A DNA stretch of 64,000 nt from an uncultured Clostridia bacterium. Its GTDB lineage: Bacteria > Bacillota > Clostridia > TANB77 > CAG-508. Each line of letters begins with the position of its first letter. Position 1 is the first letter of the stretch. A model generated the notes under the pieces. That model worked only from the letters and a program-made list of their open reading frames with translations, was not told where the DNA came from and did not search any database. This document shows, one piece after another, positions 24,221 to 33,710 of the stretch. Location of the stretch: positions 47,159-111,158 of the forward strand of contig CAKPNJ010000003.1 in NCBI GenBank assembly GCA_934168365.1, in the 5' to 3' direction. A program made the position numbers and the translations under genes.

Positions 24221-25246
24221 TTAAAAATCAAAATCCAGCCAAATATATGCTGACATATCATAATTTAATACTTTATCTATAAGCTCTTTTGCTTCTTCTT
24301 CAAGCAATGTTATTCTTTTTTCATTAACTAAAGGGTTAATATATCTTCTTTTGGCTCCATGGTGAACAAAATATACATTTTCAGGTTGTTGATTTGATAT
24401 GTTAATCTTTGTAGCATTTTTCCAAATATCATATACTTTTGAGTATCTAGAGCTTTCAATAATTTTAATTACGTCACTTTCTTTTTTGCTATATAAGTCT
24501 TCTATTGTTATTAAATTTTCTTCATTTAGTTTTTTAATAATATCTGCTAAAAATTGCATTGAATATCTTCTTTTTTCCTCAAAATAAATTATAGACAACT
24601 TAGACATCGTTCTAACAAATTCCATTGCAATGTCTAAAGTTTTAAATCCTAATTCTGGCACATTATTTTCATTTAACTGAATCATTATATCATTATATAT
24701 TTCTTCAATTTTTTTCAAATTTAATTTATTATACAAAAATAGTGCATTTGATAAAGTGTATTCAAGTCTATCTGCTGAAAGCATTGGTGTATCATTGTCT
24801 GCTATTGGATATTTGCGGTAATCATTTACTTCTTCTAATTTAATATTATCTCTTTTCAATAAGCCCATTATTTCAGCGGAATTTGATATTATTTCTGTAG
24901 TTAAGTCTTCTGTTGACTCTTGAGTCATATAATCACCATTTAAAAAATCTATGCAATGTTTAAATACTGGTGTTGCAATATCATGAAAAAGTCCAGCTAA
25001 AGTTTGTTTTTTATCATGTGTAAAATGCCAAACTATTAAAGCTACACCAATCGAATGATCTAAACTTGAATAAAAATAACTACTTTCAAATAAATCACTA
25101 TAAATTGTTCCGCAAGTGACACTTATATAGTTTTGTTTAAATAAAGCTTCTGTATTTATATATTCCCATAGCCATTCTGGAAAATCTGGCTCTAATACTT
25201 TAAAATATTCTAAAGTTCTTTTATTTACTGTATCTAAATAGTTCAT
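24221..25246 (-). CDS. HD-domain phosphohydrolase-like protein, 341 aa
   Basis: The HD-domain metal motif is present: DHSIGVALIVWHFTHDKKQT and LAGLFHDIATPVFKHCIDFL (His...His-Asp). The metal-site Asp occurs later in DNDTPMLSADRLEYTLSNAL. This resembles HD hydrolases acting on nucleotides or phosphate monoesters, but the substrate cannot be told from sequence. The C-terminus ends in YVFVHHGAKRR-like and KVLNYDMSAYIWLDFDF segments. AAGGAGG precedes the ATG, and the gene lies 6 nt after copA and 15 nt before prfB in the same direction, so it is probably part of a longer transcript. Confidence 0.75.
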   Translation of the reverse strand: MNYLDTVNKRTLEYFKVLEPDFPEWLWEYINTEALFKQNYISVTCGTIYSDLFESSYFYSSLDHSIGVALIVWHFTHDKKQTLAGLFHDIATPVFKHCIDFLNGDYMTQESTEDLTTEIISNSAEIMGLLKRDNIKLEEVNDYRKYPIADNDTPMLSADRLEYTLSNALFLYNKLNLKKIEEIYNDIMIQLNENNVPELGFKTLDIAMEFVRTMSKLSIIYFEEKRRYSMQFLADIIKKLNEENLITIEDLYSKKESDVIKIIESSRYSKVYDIWKNATKINISNQQPENVYFVHHGAKRRYINPLVNEKRITLLEEEAKELIDKVLNYDMSAYIWLDFDF

Positions 25247-25252
25247 AATTTA

Positions 25253-27454
25253 CTACTTCCTCCTTAATCTTAATGCATTTAATACTACTGTTAAGCTACT
25301 AATTGTCATACTAAATGCTGCTATCATTGGATTTAGTGTAATTCCTAATGGTTGTAAAATTCCTGCAGCAATTGGAATCATACATACATTGTAGAAAAAA
25401 GCCCAAAATAGATTTTGCTTTATATTTCTTACGGTTTTACTACTAATGTCTAATAAATCATTTATTCTCTCTAAGTTGTCATTCATAATAACTACTTGAG
25501 CCGAATCTCTTGCAATATCTGTACCACTTGATACAGAAACTCCAATATTAGCAGTTACTAAACTAACACTATCATTTATTCCATCTCCACACATCATTAC
25601 TAATCCTTTTTCCTTTAGTTTGTTTATAGTTTCTGCCTTTTCTTTTGGAGTAACATTTGCAACAACATTTGTTATTCCTATTTGATTAGCAATTACGTTT
25701 GCTGTTTTTTCATTGTCACCTGTTAGCATTACAACATCAATGTTTTTGCTCTTTAGTTCTGTTATTACTTGTGGAACATTTTCTTTTATAACATCACTTA
25801 CACCTAGCAAGGCTACTAACTTTTTATTTAGGCTTACAAATAAAATACTATTTCCGTCACTTATTAGTTTTTGCTCATCTTCGCTATTTGTTAGTTCAAC
25901 ATTATTTTCTAACATTAGTTTTTTATTGCCAATTAAATAATGCTTTTCATCAGATGTTTTTCCCTCTATTCCAAATCCAGGAATAGCCTTAAAATCTTTT
26001 ACATCTATTAAACTAATATTATCTTCTTGTGCTTTATTTACAATTGCTCTTGCTATTGGATGTTCTGATTTATTTTCTAGACTTGCTATGTCTTTTAATA
26101 ATTCTTTTTCATCTTTATTACTATAGTTATACATCCTAGAAACTGTTAATGTTCCTTTTGTTAATGTTCCTGTTTTATCAAAGCAAATAGTCTTTACTTT
26201 ATGTGCATTTTCTAATGTCTCACTTGATTTTACTAATATTCCTTTTCTACTTGCATTTCCAGATGCAATAACAATTGCAAGTGGAGTTGCTAAGCCAAGG
26301 CTACAAGGGCATGCCACAACTAATATGCTTACAAATATATTTATTGCAACAGAAAAATCTTTAGAAATTATTAACCATATACCAAATATAATTATAGCAA
26401 TTACTAAAACAGTTGGTACAAAATATCCACTTATTTTATCTGCTATTTTAGCTATTGGAGCTTTTGTACTTGTTGCTTGAGCTACTAGTTTTACTATTTC
26501 TGACACAGTTGATTCTTTTCCTATTTTATCTGCTCTATATTGAATTGTTCCTTCATAATTTATACTTCCTGCAATTACTTTAGAGCCTACTTCTCTTTTT
26601 ACAGGTACACTCTCCCCTGTTATAAATGATTCGTTTATATGTGTAGTTCCTTGAACAACCTCTCCATCAACTGCTATTTTTTCACCTGGTTTGCAAATAA
26701 CAATATCACCTTTTTTAATTTCATCTAATGTAACTTTTACCTCTTGTCCATCTTTCAAAATCGTTGCATTATTAGGAGTTATTGTCATAAGCTGTTTTAG
26801 CGCCTCTTTGGTTTTATCTTTATTTTTGTTTTCGATATATCTGCCTATTTCAATAAAAAATATAACAATTGCAGCTGATTCATAATATAAATTTTCTACA
26901 TACTGAGTATTTCCTTTTAATATTTGAACTGTGCCGTATATGCTATATATGAAACTTGCCAATACTCCAATCATTACTAAGGTATCCATATTAGGTGTTT
27001 TGTGTATTAAATTTTTATATCCATTTTTCAAAATATCTTTTCCTAAAGTTATAACAACTACAGTTAATATTAATAACGTAATTGCATAATTTACAGGATG
27101 ATGCATCATATTCAAAAATGGAATAGATGGTAACCCTACCATGTGCGCCATTGATATATATAATATAACTAATGATATTATTGTTATTGCAATTAGTTTA
27201 TATTTCTCAGTACCTTTTTTCTTACTCTCTTTTTCAAATGTATCAATTCCTAAACTTGTAAACCCTGCTTTTTCTATAAATTTTTCAACTTGCTCTAGTG
27301 TTAGTTTTTGCTCATCATATTCAATATTTGCATTATTCATAACTAAATTTACATTTGCTTGTTTTATTCCATCTTGTTTGTTTAAATACTTTTCTAAACC
27401 TGATGAACATGCACTACAAGTCATTCCATCTATTTTTAATAATACTTTTTTCAT
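25253..27454 (-). CDS. copA: Copper-exporting P-type ATPase
   Basis: CopA pumps Cu(I) out of the cytoplasm. The 733 residues begin with one heavy-metal-binding domain (about 1-68, GMTCSACSSGLEKYLNKQDG). Eight predicted membrane helices follow, with the ion-binding CPC motif in VACPCSLGLATPLAIV (about residue 380). The A-domain carries TGES (FITGESVPVKREVG). The P-domain has CFDKTGTLTKGTLTV (Asp about 425), SEHPIARAIV, GDNEKTANVIA and MCGDGINDSVSLVTANIGVS. The helix 7-8 region N.C..P.A motif (FYNVCMIPIAAGIL) is typical of copper pumps. AAAGGAG precedes the start. It follows the chaperone gene by 3 nt. Confidence 0.96.
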   Translation of the reverse strand: MKKVLLKIDGMTCSACSSGLEKYLNKQDGIKQANVNLVMNNANIEYDEQKLTLEQVEKFIEKAGFTSLGIDTFEKESKKKGTEKYKLIAITIISLVILYISMAHMVGLPSIPFLNMMHHPVNYAITLLILTVVVITLGKDILKNGYKNLIHKTPNMDTLVMIGVLASFIYSIYGTVQILKGNTQYVENLYYESAAIVIFFIEIGRYIENKNKDKTKEALKQLMTITPNNATILKDGQEVKVTLDEIKKGDIVICKPGEKIAVDGEVVQGTTHINESFITGESVPVKREVGSKVIAGSINYEGTIQYRADKIGKESTVSEIVKLVAQATSTKAPIAKIADKISGYFVPTVLVIAIIIFGIWLIISKDFSVAINIFVSILVVACPCSLGLATPLAIVIASGNASRKGILVKSSETLENAHKVKTICFDKTGTLTKGTLTVSRMYNYSNKDEKELLKDIASLENKSEHPIARAIVNKAQEDNISLIDVKDFKAIPGFGIEGKTSDEKHYLIGNKKLMLENNVELTNSEDEQKLISDGNSILFVSLNKKLVALLGVSDVIKENVPQVITELKSKNIDVVMLTGDNEKTANVIANQIGITNVVANVTPKEKAETINKLKEKGLVMMCGDGINDSVSLVTANIGVSVSSGTDIARDSAQVVIMNDNLERINDLLDISSKTVRNIKQNLFWAFFYNVCMIPIAAGILQPLGITLNPMIAAFSMTISSLTVVLNALRLRRK

Positions 27455-27457
27455 GTA

Positions 27458-27664
27458 TTATTCTCCTTTAAAACCTGCATCTTCTATTTCTTGAAGAATT
27501 GTATTTAATTCTACCTCTTCATCATTATATTTTATATCAGCTGATTTTTCTTCTAAGCTTACTTTAGCACTTTCTACTCCATCTACATTATTTAATATTT
27601 TTTCTAATCTATTAGAACATCCTGCACAATGCATTCCTTCTATTTTTAATTTAATTTCTTTCAT
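27458..27664 (-). CDS. copZ: CopZ-like copper chaperone (HMA domain)
   Basis: The 68-residue protein is a single heavy-metal-associated domain: KIEGMHCAGCSNRLEKILNN carries the Cys-x-x-Cys metal site, followed by the typical GVESAKVSLEEKSADIKYND and IEDAGFKGE end. It carries Cu(I) to CopA, which is encoded 3 nt downstream. AGGAGG lies before the ATG. It may be cotranscribed with the upstream Lgt-like gene (42-nt gap). Confidence 0.93.
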   Translation of the reverse strand: MKEIKLKIEGMHCAGCSNRLEKILNNVDGVESAKVSLEEKSADIKYNDEEVELNTILQEIEDAGFKGE

Positions 27665-27706
27665 TTTATATTCCTCCTAAATTTATTATGCTTTATTTAA
27701 TAAAGA

Positions 27707-28390
27707 TTATACTTTTAAAGATTTAGCAAAATTATATATATACACTGTAATTACGATTACAAGTAAACCAATACTTACAATTTGATTTGGTGTAATTAAA
27801 ATTCTAAGATGATCATACCTTAACATGTCCAAGAATAACTTAGTTAATATAGTTACTATTAGAGTTATATATGTAATTCCTTTGATTTTTTTCAAACTAC
27901 TGCATATAATAAATATAACTAAAAATGATATTGTTTCAACAATTTGAATTGGAAATAGTGAAATATTTAATCCATCCACATAAGTTACTGAAAAAATTCC
28001 GTTATATGGAATTCCATAACAACATCCTGCTAGAAAACAAGCAACTTTTGTACCACTATATACTAACGGTAATGATAAAGCTGTGTATTTAATAATTTTA
28101 TTGTCTGTTGAATGAATTTTTTCAAAAACAATTGATGCAATAAGAACTCCAATTAGTCCACCGTAAGATGATAATCCTGATTTTAAAAAGCTATTGTTTC
28201 CTGATATAATAAAAGTATATAGCTTTCCAAAAATAAATGCAAAAATAACATACATAATAAAGAAAAGATATATTTTTTTATATTCGTATTTATCTTTTTT
28301 TAATGACAAATATATATATACCATTCCAATAATTACTGAAGTCACTATAATTAAATTATATACCCAAATCGGTGATTTATGTAATATCAT
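27707..28390 (-). CDS. Lgt-like (prolipoprotein diacylglyceryl transferase family) membrane protein
   Basis: The 227 residues with about seven membrane helices fit the PF01790 family (SSYGGLIGVLIASIVFEKIH, SLFPIQIVETISFLVIFI, FLDMLRYDHLRI). True Lgt enzymes carry HGG and a GRxGNFxNxE signature. Here the first reads YGG and the second is replaced by GTKVACFLAGCCYGIPYNG with a Cys-Cys pair and no Arg or Asn. That variant occurs in a divergent Lgt-like subgroup of unproven activity, so I would not assign lipoprotein maturation. It lies just upstream of copZ-copA and downstream of the DUF2225 gene. Confidence 0.75.
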   Translation of the reverse strand: MILHKSPIWVYNLIIVTSVIIGMVYIYLSLKKDKYEYKKIYLFFIMYVIFAFIFGKLYTFIISGNNSFLKSGLSSYGGLIGVLIASIVFEKIHSTDNKIIKYTALSLPLVYSGTKVACFLAGCCYGIPYNGIFSVTYVDGLNISLFPIQIVETISFLVIFIICSSLKKIKGITYITLIVTILTKLFLDMLRYDHLRILITPNQIVSIGLLVIVITVYIYNFAKSLKV

Positions 28391-28400
28391 AATTTATACC

Positions 28401-29073
28401 TCATTTTTTTAATTTGTCCTTAGCAATTTCTCCTAAATTATGAGTTTTTGAGTCTTTCTTTCTAATAAATAATTTTTCTGCCTTCATTACATCTATTGGC
28501 TTTATAGTATCTTTTGGATCATCTCTCATTATTTTCACAAAATTTTCAGTAGCCTTTAACAAACGTTTTGAAGTATCAAATTGTTTTGTTGTTCTAAGTA
28601 CATCAACCATTTGTAGAATTTCTTTGCAATATCTAGGTAAAGTATAATTTAAAAATAGGTAATTAGCATTTGACTTAAACAAATTTATTTCTTCCTCTTT
28701 ATCTGTTAGCCAAGATGCTGTAATATACAGATTGTATGCTTTAGCATACTGTCCATTATTGCAATATTGAGTTGCAACAAGCAAAACTTTTCTTAGTTCA
28801 TCACTATAATTGTTAATTATTGCTTGTATTTCGTTATCTTTATTCCAAAGTTCAACATTGTTTGCATATCTCATTTCAATTGAATTTTCTATATCATAAT
28901 TAGCGTAATGGCAAGAAGGGCATTCCAAAATACCACTATTTATTCCAGAGATACTACCAACTGGTTTTAAATCAAAGTCCGAATACCCCATACTGAAATT
29001 AGATAACCCGTACTCTATATGTATTTTCTTGTCCACATACAGCACATTTATATGTTTTTTCCACAATTTTCAT
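28401..29073 (-). pseudogene. DUF2225 zinc protein, split by a single-base frameshift
   Basis: From ATG 29073 (AAGGGGG 8 nt upstream) the frame reads MKIVEKTYKCAVCGQENTYR and VRVI, then hits TAA at 28999-29001. In the next frame the protein continues as LSNFSMGYSDFDLKPVGSIS and then GILECPSCHYANYDIENS and the remaining helical domain. The N-terminal CxxC, then a DSDF-like YSDFDLKP, then CPxCxYA is exactly the DUF2225 order, so the two frames are one gene. Removing one G from the GGG at 29007-29009 restores a continuous frame (R-V-R-L-S-N-F). A sequencing or assembly error, a recent mutation, or slippage at the G-run are all possible. The downstream 222-codon part could otherwise only start from weak internal codons. 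Confidence 0.8.
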
Positions 29074-29114
29074 TCAAATATCCCCCTTATAATATTTTTT
29101 ATTTATAAAACAAA

Positions 29115-29152
29115 ATAGGAACCTCACATAATTTTATTAGCGAAGGCTCCTT
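29115..29152 (-). terminator. Imperfect terminator of secA
   Basis: On the minus strand, AGGAGCCTTCGC can pair with GTGAGGTTCCT around an A/T loop, followed by ATTTTG. The stem has mismatches, so termination may be leaky into the DUF2225 gene. Confidence 0.5.
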
Positions 29153-29160
29153 AGTTTTTC

Positions 29161-31893
29161 TTATTTTCCACAACAGTTTTTATACTTCTTACCACTTCCA
29201 CATGAACAAGGGTCATTTCTGCCAACTTTTGGTTCGTTATTTACAACTGGAGTGTTTGATGCTGATGTTCTTGGTGTATTATTATCTGGTTGGTTTGCCA
29301 AGCCTTCACCTGTAATTTTTACTGAAGATGTTCTTTGAACATTACCTTCTCTTTTTCTTGCATTCATCAAGAATTTTACAACATCAGTTTGAATATCTAG
29401 GTTCATTTGTTCAAACATATCAAATCCTTCAATTCTGTATTGAACAACTGGGTCTTTTTGACCATAAGCTTGAAGACCAATTCCATCTTTTAGTTCATCC
29501 ATTGCATCTATGTGATCCATCCATCTGTCATCAACTATTTTAAGCATAACAACTCTTTCAAGTTCTCTCATCTCTGGTTCGCCAATTTCTTTTTCTTTTT
29601 CATTATACAAGCTATGAATTTTATCTTTTAGTTCTTCTGCTACATCATGTGCTTTAATTCTATCTTTATGAAGCGCATTTAAGTCATCCACTCCATATAT
29701 TTCTTTAATCTCTTGTTCAAATCCTTCGATATTTAAATTGTCTGTATCTGCTAAATACTCGTTAGATGTAGCGTCTGCCAAAGAATCCATCATTTTTGTA
29801 ATATGTTCTTTTAAGTTCTCTCCATCAAGTACTTTTCTTCTTTCATCATATATAATAGTTCTTTGTACATTCATAACATCATCATAAGAAAGTACATTTT
29901 TACGAATACTAAAGTTTTTGCCTTCTACTTTCTTTTGAGCATTTTCTACTGCATTAGAAATGATTTTTGACTCAATTGGCATATCTTCGTCAGCTCCTAA
30001 AGTATCATAAACTCTAGTAATCATATCTCCACCAAATATTTTCATTAGGTCATCATCCAAGCTGATATAAAATCTTGATTCTCCTGGATCACCTTGACGT
30101 CCACTACGTCCACGAAGCTGATTATCAATTCTTCTTGATTCATGGCGTTCTGTACCTATTATTTTTAATCCACCTGCTGATATTACTTTTTCTTTTTCGT
30201 CTTTAATTTCATTATCATATTTAGCTTTAAGTTCTTTAAATTTATTTCTAGAAGCTAAGACTTCTTGATCATCAGTCTCGTTAAATGCTGTTGCTTGTTC
30301 AATTTGATCTTCTGAATATCCAAATTTTCTCATTTCCTGTTTTGCTAAATATTCACTATTACCTCCAAGCATAATATCAGTACCACGACCAGCCATGTTT
30401 GTAGCAATTGTAACTGTTCCAAACTTACCAGCTTGTGCAATAATTTCAGCTTCTTTTTCATGGAATTTAGCATTTAATACTTGATGTTTGATTCCTTCTT
30501 TTTTTAGCATACTGCTTAATTTTTCAGATTTTTCAATAGAAACTGTACCAACTAGCACTGGTTGACCTTTTGCAAAGCTTTCTTTAATATCAGAAATAAC
30601 TGCTCTGTATTTTGCATTTTCATTTTTGTAGATAATGTCATGATGGTCATCACGTACCATTGGTTTATTTGTAGGTATTTCAATAACATCTAATTTGTAT
30701 ATCTCTTGGAATTCTGCTTCTTCTGTCATTGCTGTACCAGTCATACCTGAAAGTTTATCATACATTCTAAAATAGTTTTGGAATGTAATTGTTGCTAAAG
30801 TTTTTGATTCGTCAGCTATTTTAACATGCTCTTTTGCTTCAATAGCTTGGTGAAGACCATTATTGTATCTTCTTCCATACATAATTCTTCCTGTAAATTC
30901 ATCTACAATAAGAACTTCGCCGTCTTTTACAATGTAGTCAATATCTTTTTTCATAATTCCATGTGCACGAAGTGCTTGGTTAATATTATGCACTAATTCT
31001 GAGTTTTCAATATCATTAAAATTCTCTAAATTAAATTCTCTTTCAGCTTTTTGAATACCTTTTTGTGTTAATGAAGCTGATTTTGCTTTTAAGTCAACTA
31101 TGTAATCATAGTTTTCATTATCTTCAGCTTGTTCTTCATCTTTTATGTCTTCTTCAACTATAACTTTTGGAGTTAATCTAGCTACAAAGCTATCAGCCTT
31201 TTTATATAAATCTGAAGACTGTGCTCCACGTCCTGATATAATTAAAGGTGTACGAGCTTCATCAATTAAAATACTATCAATCTCGTCGACAATTGCATAG
31301 TTTAATTCTCTTTGTACTAATTGGTCTTTGTATATAACCATGTTGTCTCTTAAGTAATCAAATCCAAATTCATTATTAGTTCCATATGTTACGTCAGCAG
31401 CATATGCAGCCTTCTTAGCACTTGGATCCATTCCACTAATAACTAATCCAACTGTTAATCCTAAAAATTTATATACTTTGCCCATCCATTCACTATCTCT
31501 TTTGGCTAAGTAATCGTTAACAGTAACAACATGAACTCCTTTTCCAGTTAAAGCATTTAAATATACTGGTAGTGTTGCAACAAGTGTCTTTCCTTCACCA
31601 GTCTTCATCTCTGCAATTCTTCCTTGGTGTAATATAATACCACCAATAAGTTGCACATCAAAATGGCGCATTCCTAAAACTCTTTTTGAAGCTTCTCTTA
31701 CAACTGCAAATGCTTCTGGAAGAATATCGTCAAGTGTTTCTCCTTGTGTTAGTCTATCTTTAAATTCTGCTGTTTTATTTCTTAGTTCTTCATCTGATAA
31801 TTTTTGAATTTCAGACTCTAAACTATTTATTTTCTCTACTATTGGTCTTACTCTTTTTACTTCCTTCTCACTGTATGTTTTAAATAATCCCAT
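29161..31893 (-). CDS. secA: Preprotein translocase ATPase SecA
   Basis: SecA is the motor that pushes secreted proteins through SecYEG. The 910 residues contain Walker A MKTGEGKTLVATLPVYL (about 97-113), the DEAD-like VDEIDSILIDEARTPLIISG, the preprotein cross-linking domain, NMAGRGTDIMLGGNSEY, and the arginine-finger region GTERHESRRIDNQLRGRSGR. The C-terminal zinc tail is RNDPCSCGSGKKYKNCCGK, which binds lipid and SecB-like partners. A long acidic insert (about 230-255) is rich in Glu/Asp. AAGGAAG precedes the ATG, and a SigA promoter lies about 45 nt upstream. Confidence 0.97.
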   Translation of the reverse strand: MGLFKTYSEKEVKRVRPIVEKINSLESEIQKLSDEELRNKTAEFKDRLTQGETLDDILPEAFAVVREASKRVLGMRHFDVQLIGGIILHQGRIAEMKTGEGKTLVATLPVYLNALTGKGVHVVTVNDYLAKRDSEWMGKVYKFLGLTVGLVISGMDPSAKKAAYAADVTYGTNNEFGFDYLRDNMVIYKDQLVQRELNYAIVDEIDSILIDEARTPLIISGRGAQSSDLYKKADSFVARLTPKVIVEEDIKDEEQAEDNENYDYIVDLKAKSASLTQKGIQKAEREFNLENFNDIENSELVHNINQALRAHGIMKKDIDYIVKDGEVLIVDEFTGRIMYGRRYNNGLHQAIEAKEHVKIADESKTLATITFQNYFRMYDKLSGMTGTAMTEEAEFQEIYKLDVIEIPTNKPMVRDDHHDIIYKNENAKYRAVISDIKESFAKGQPVLVGTVSIEKSEKLSSMLKKEGIKHQVLNAKFHEKEAEIIAQAGKFGTVTIATNMAGRGTDIMLGGNSEYLAKQEMRKFGYSEDQIEQATAFNETDDQEVLASRNKFKELKAKYDNEIKDEKEKVISAGGLKIIGTERHESRRIDNQLRGRSGRQGDPGESRFYISLDDDLMKIFGGDMITRVYDTLGADEDMPIESKIISNAVENAQKKVEGKNFSIRKNVLSYDDVMNVQRTIIYDERRKVLDGENLKEHITKMMDSLADATSNEYLADTDNLNIEGFEQEIKEIYGVDDLNALHKDRIKAHDVAEELKDKIHSLYNEKEKEIGEPEMRELERVVMLKIVDDRWMDHIDAMDELKDGIGLQAYGQKDPVVQYRIEGFDMFEQMNLDIQTDVVKFLMNARKREGNVQRTSSVKITGEGLANQPDNNTPRTSASNTPVVNNEPKVGRNDPCSCGSGKKYKNCCGK

Positions 31894-31936
31894 TGTCTTT
31901 CTTCCTTTCTTTTTTGTAAAATCTTACATCTATGAT

Positions 31937-31965
31937 ATAATATCACTTTTATAGAAAAATCGCAA
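31937..31965 (-). promoter_or_regulatory. SigA-type promoter of secA
   Basis: On the minus strand, TTGCGA (31960-31965), a 17-nt spacer and TATTAT (31937-31942). It follows the preceding terminator immediately. Confidence 0.75.
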
Positions 31966-31966
31966 G

Positions 31967-32016
31967 AAAAAAAGGAAAAGTTATTAATTCTATTAGAACT
32001 AACAACTTTCCTTTTA
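31967..32016 (-). terminator. Strong terminator between the 32149 gene and secA
   Basis: AAAAGGAAA-GTT..AGTTCT pairs with AGAATT..AAC-TTTTCCTTTT and is followed by a T-run on the minus strand. A separate terminator already closes the upstream gene at about 32120, leaving an unexplained interval of about 100 nt between the two. Confidence 0.85.
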
Positions 32017-32114
32017 AGAGAATGCTTTTTTACAAAAGATTTTTTAATAATCTAATCAGCATTAACGTCAGCAATATGCTATTTCAAAGGCTACTAAGAG
32101 ATAATATTACCGCC

Positions 32115-32143
32115 ATAAAAAAGTAGAAATCTATTTCAACTTG
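32115..32143 (-). terminator. Terminator of the 147-aa gene
   Basis: AAGT.GAAAT pairs with ATTTC.ACTT, followed by TTTTTTA on the minus strand, 6 nt past the stop codon. Confidence 0.8.
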
Positions 32144-32148
32144 ATTTT

Positions 32149-32592
32149 TCAATATTTTTTAAAAGTCTGTTTAAACCATTTTTTGATTTTTGAAAAAATT
32201 GACTCTTTGTATTCTATCATAGAAACAGAATTTTCTACTGTTTCTACTTTTCTCTCTTTATTTTTAAATATATTGTCTACGTTATATTGTTTTTGCTTAT
32301 TCTTTTCAATCTGTATTCTATCATAGTTTTGTTTTGCTAGTATTTTTTCTCTTTGTTCAGGTGTAGCCCAATAGTCTCTAAACAAAATAGCAATAATAGC
32401 TTTAGCTCTTTTAGAAACATTTTGCTCATCTAACGTGAGATTGGTATCATACTGAAAGTTATAATTTTTATTAGCATTTTTTTCAAATAAATCAATTTTT
32501 TCACTTGGTACTTTTTCATAATCTTCTTTCGAAATATTCTTCAATATTTCAAGAACTTCACTATATGCATTTGCATATTCTATATTTTCCAT
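32149..32592 (-). CDS. Unknown protein, 147 aa
   Basis: I do not recognise the family. The protein is soluble and helical: an acidic N-terminal half (MENIEYANAYSEVLEILKNI, VPSEKIDLFEKNANKNYNFQ), a central LTLDEQNVSKRAKAIIAILF motif, and a very basic C-terminus (SIFSKIKKWFKQTFKKY) that could bind membrane or nucleic acid. It follows the 32605 gene by 12 nt with AAAGGAG before the ATG, so the two are probably cotranscribed and may act together. Confidence 0.7.
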   Translation of the reverse strand: MENIEYANAYSEVLEILKNISKEDYEKVPSEKIDLFEKNANKNYNFQYDTNLTLDEQNVSKRAKAIIAILFRDYWATPEQREKILAKQNYDRIQIEKNKQKQYNVDNIFKNKERKVETVENSVSMIEYKESIFSKIKKWFKQTFKKY

Positions 32593-32604
32593 TTTTCTCC
32601 TTTG

Positions 32605-33558
32605 TTACAATTCTTGTGTATTTTTATCCTTATCTTCAATTGTTTTTTGCTCTCTTTCAAGGTCTTCCTGTGTTTTATCTATATAAGATGTTTCTTCCTG
32701 AATATCTATAGTCTCTCTTCCTAAATCTTGTACACTTTTTCCATTGTTGGCTTTTTCACTAAACAATTGCTGTGCAAATTGTTCATTTGTTCCAATTCCT
32801 TTATCTTTAATTCCACTAACTACTTGTTGTTTCACAAACTCGGTATCTTGTAATGCTTGTGTAATATCGTCTTGTCCTTCTAAAGCAGGATAAAACTCTG
32901 CTCCTCTTGAAATCTGCTCACTTAGTTTATCAATGTCTGTAATACCCTTCTCCTCTAAAAAAGCTTGAACCCTTTGATTATATGCTTTTTCTAAGTCTTC
33001 TTCTGAAATATAAGCTGACAAATCCATTGCTTCTAAAATAGGTTTTAAAAATAGCAAGTCGCTTTTTGCTTCTTTCCAACCAATTAACTCTATTGGCATA
33101 TGTTGATATTTTTTATCTCTTGCAAAGAACTTTTTTTGATTGTCATGAACCCATCCATCATGTATAGTAGATAGTACTGATATTACCATGTCTCTTGTGT
33201 CTTCTGCAATCTGTTTTTCATCAGTATTTTCTCTTCCTAACCCCATTTGTTTTTTTACTGTTTCAAAGAAATCATTAGTAGACCCATTTCTGTAATCGCC
33301 TGTCATGATTATTTCTTTAAATGTTTCCATATCTTGTTCACTTATTGGTTGCTCATAACCATTTTTGTTTTTTAGATATTCTTGAGAATATTTTTGAAAC
33401 CCTTTTATTGCAGCATCTATTGAGCCCTGTGCATATACTTGTGATTCTAGTTCTTCATTTGAACTTTCTTGAACTACTTTTGTTGCTTCTTCTTCTGATA
33501 AACCATTCCAACTCATTAACGCATCTTTTGCTATTTGTTTATATACAGTTAAAGCCAT
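32605..33558 (-). CDS. Unknown helical protein, 317 aa
   Basis: I do not recognise the family. The start MALTVYKQIAKDALMSWNGL is chosen because GGAGG lies about 8 nt upstream; an in-frame ATG at 33630 has no ribosome site and overlaps the promoter. The protein is soluble, acidic and helical throughout. It has segments such as EEEATKVVQESSNEELESQV, DTRDMVISVLSTIHDGWVHD and KKYQHMPIELIGWKEAKSDL, and ends in a Glu/Lys/Gln-rich low-complexity tail. There is no signal peptide or membrane span. It is the first gene of a two-gene unit with the 147-residue protein. Confidence 0.72.
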   Translation of the reverse strand: MALTVYKQIAKDALMSWNGLSEEEATKVVQESSNEELESQVYAQGSIDAAIKGFQKYSQEYLKNKNGYEQPISEQDMETFKEIIMTGDYRNGSTNDFFETVKKQMGLGRENTDEKQIAEDTRDMVISVLSTIHDGWVHDNQKKFFARDKKYQHMPIELIGWKEAKSDLLFLKPILEAMDLSAYISEEDLEKAYNQRVQAFLEEKGITDIDKLSEQISRGAEFYPALEGQDDITQALQDTEFVKQQVVSGIKDKGIGTNEQFAQQLFSEKANNGKSVQDLGRETIDIQEETSYIDKTQEDLEREQKTIEDKDKNTQEL

Positions 33559-33589
33559 ATTACAACCTCCAAAAAATATATTTATAGGA

Positions 33590-33618
33590 ATTATTTCATA
33601 AAATCTATCTTTTTTCAA
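33590..33618 (-). promoter_or_regulatory. SigA-type promoter of the two unknown genes
   Basis: On the minus strand, TTGAAA (33613-33618), a 17-nt spacer and AATAAT (33590-33595), about 32 nt before the ATG at 33558. Confidence 0.6.
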
Positions 33619-33710
33619 TAAATATATCAAATGTTACAAAAACGTAATATAAACTTAATATTTCTGTAATATTTTTAATTTATTATAATATTTTCTTCAA
33701 ATAATTAACA

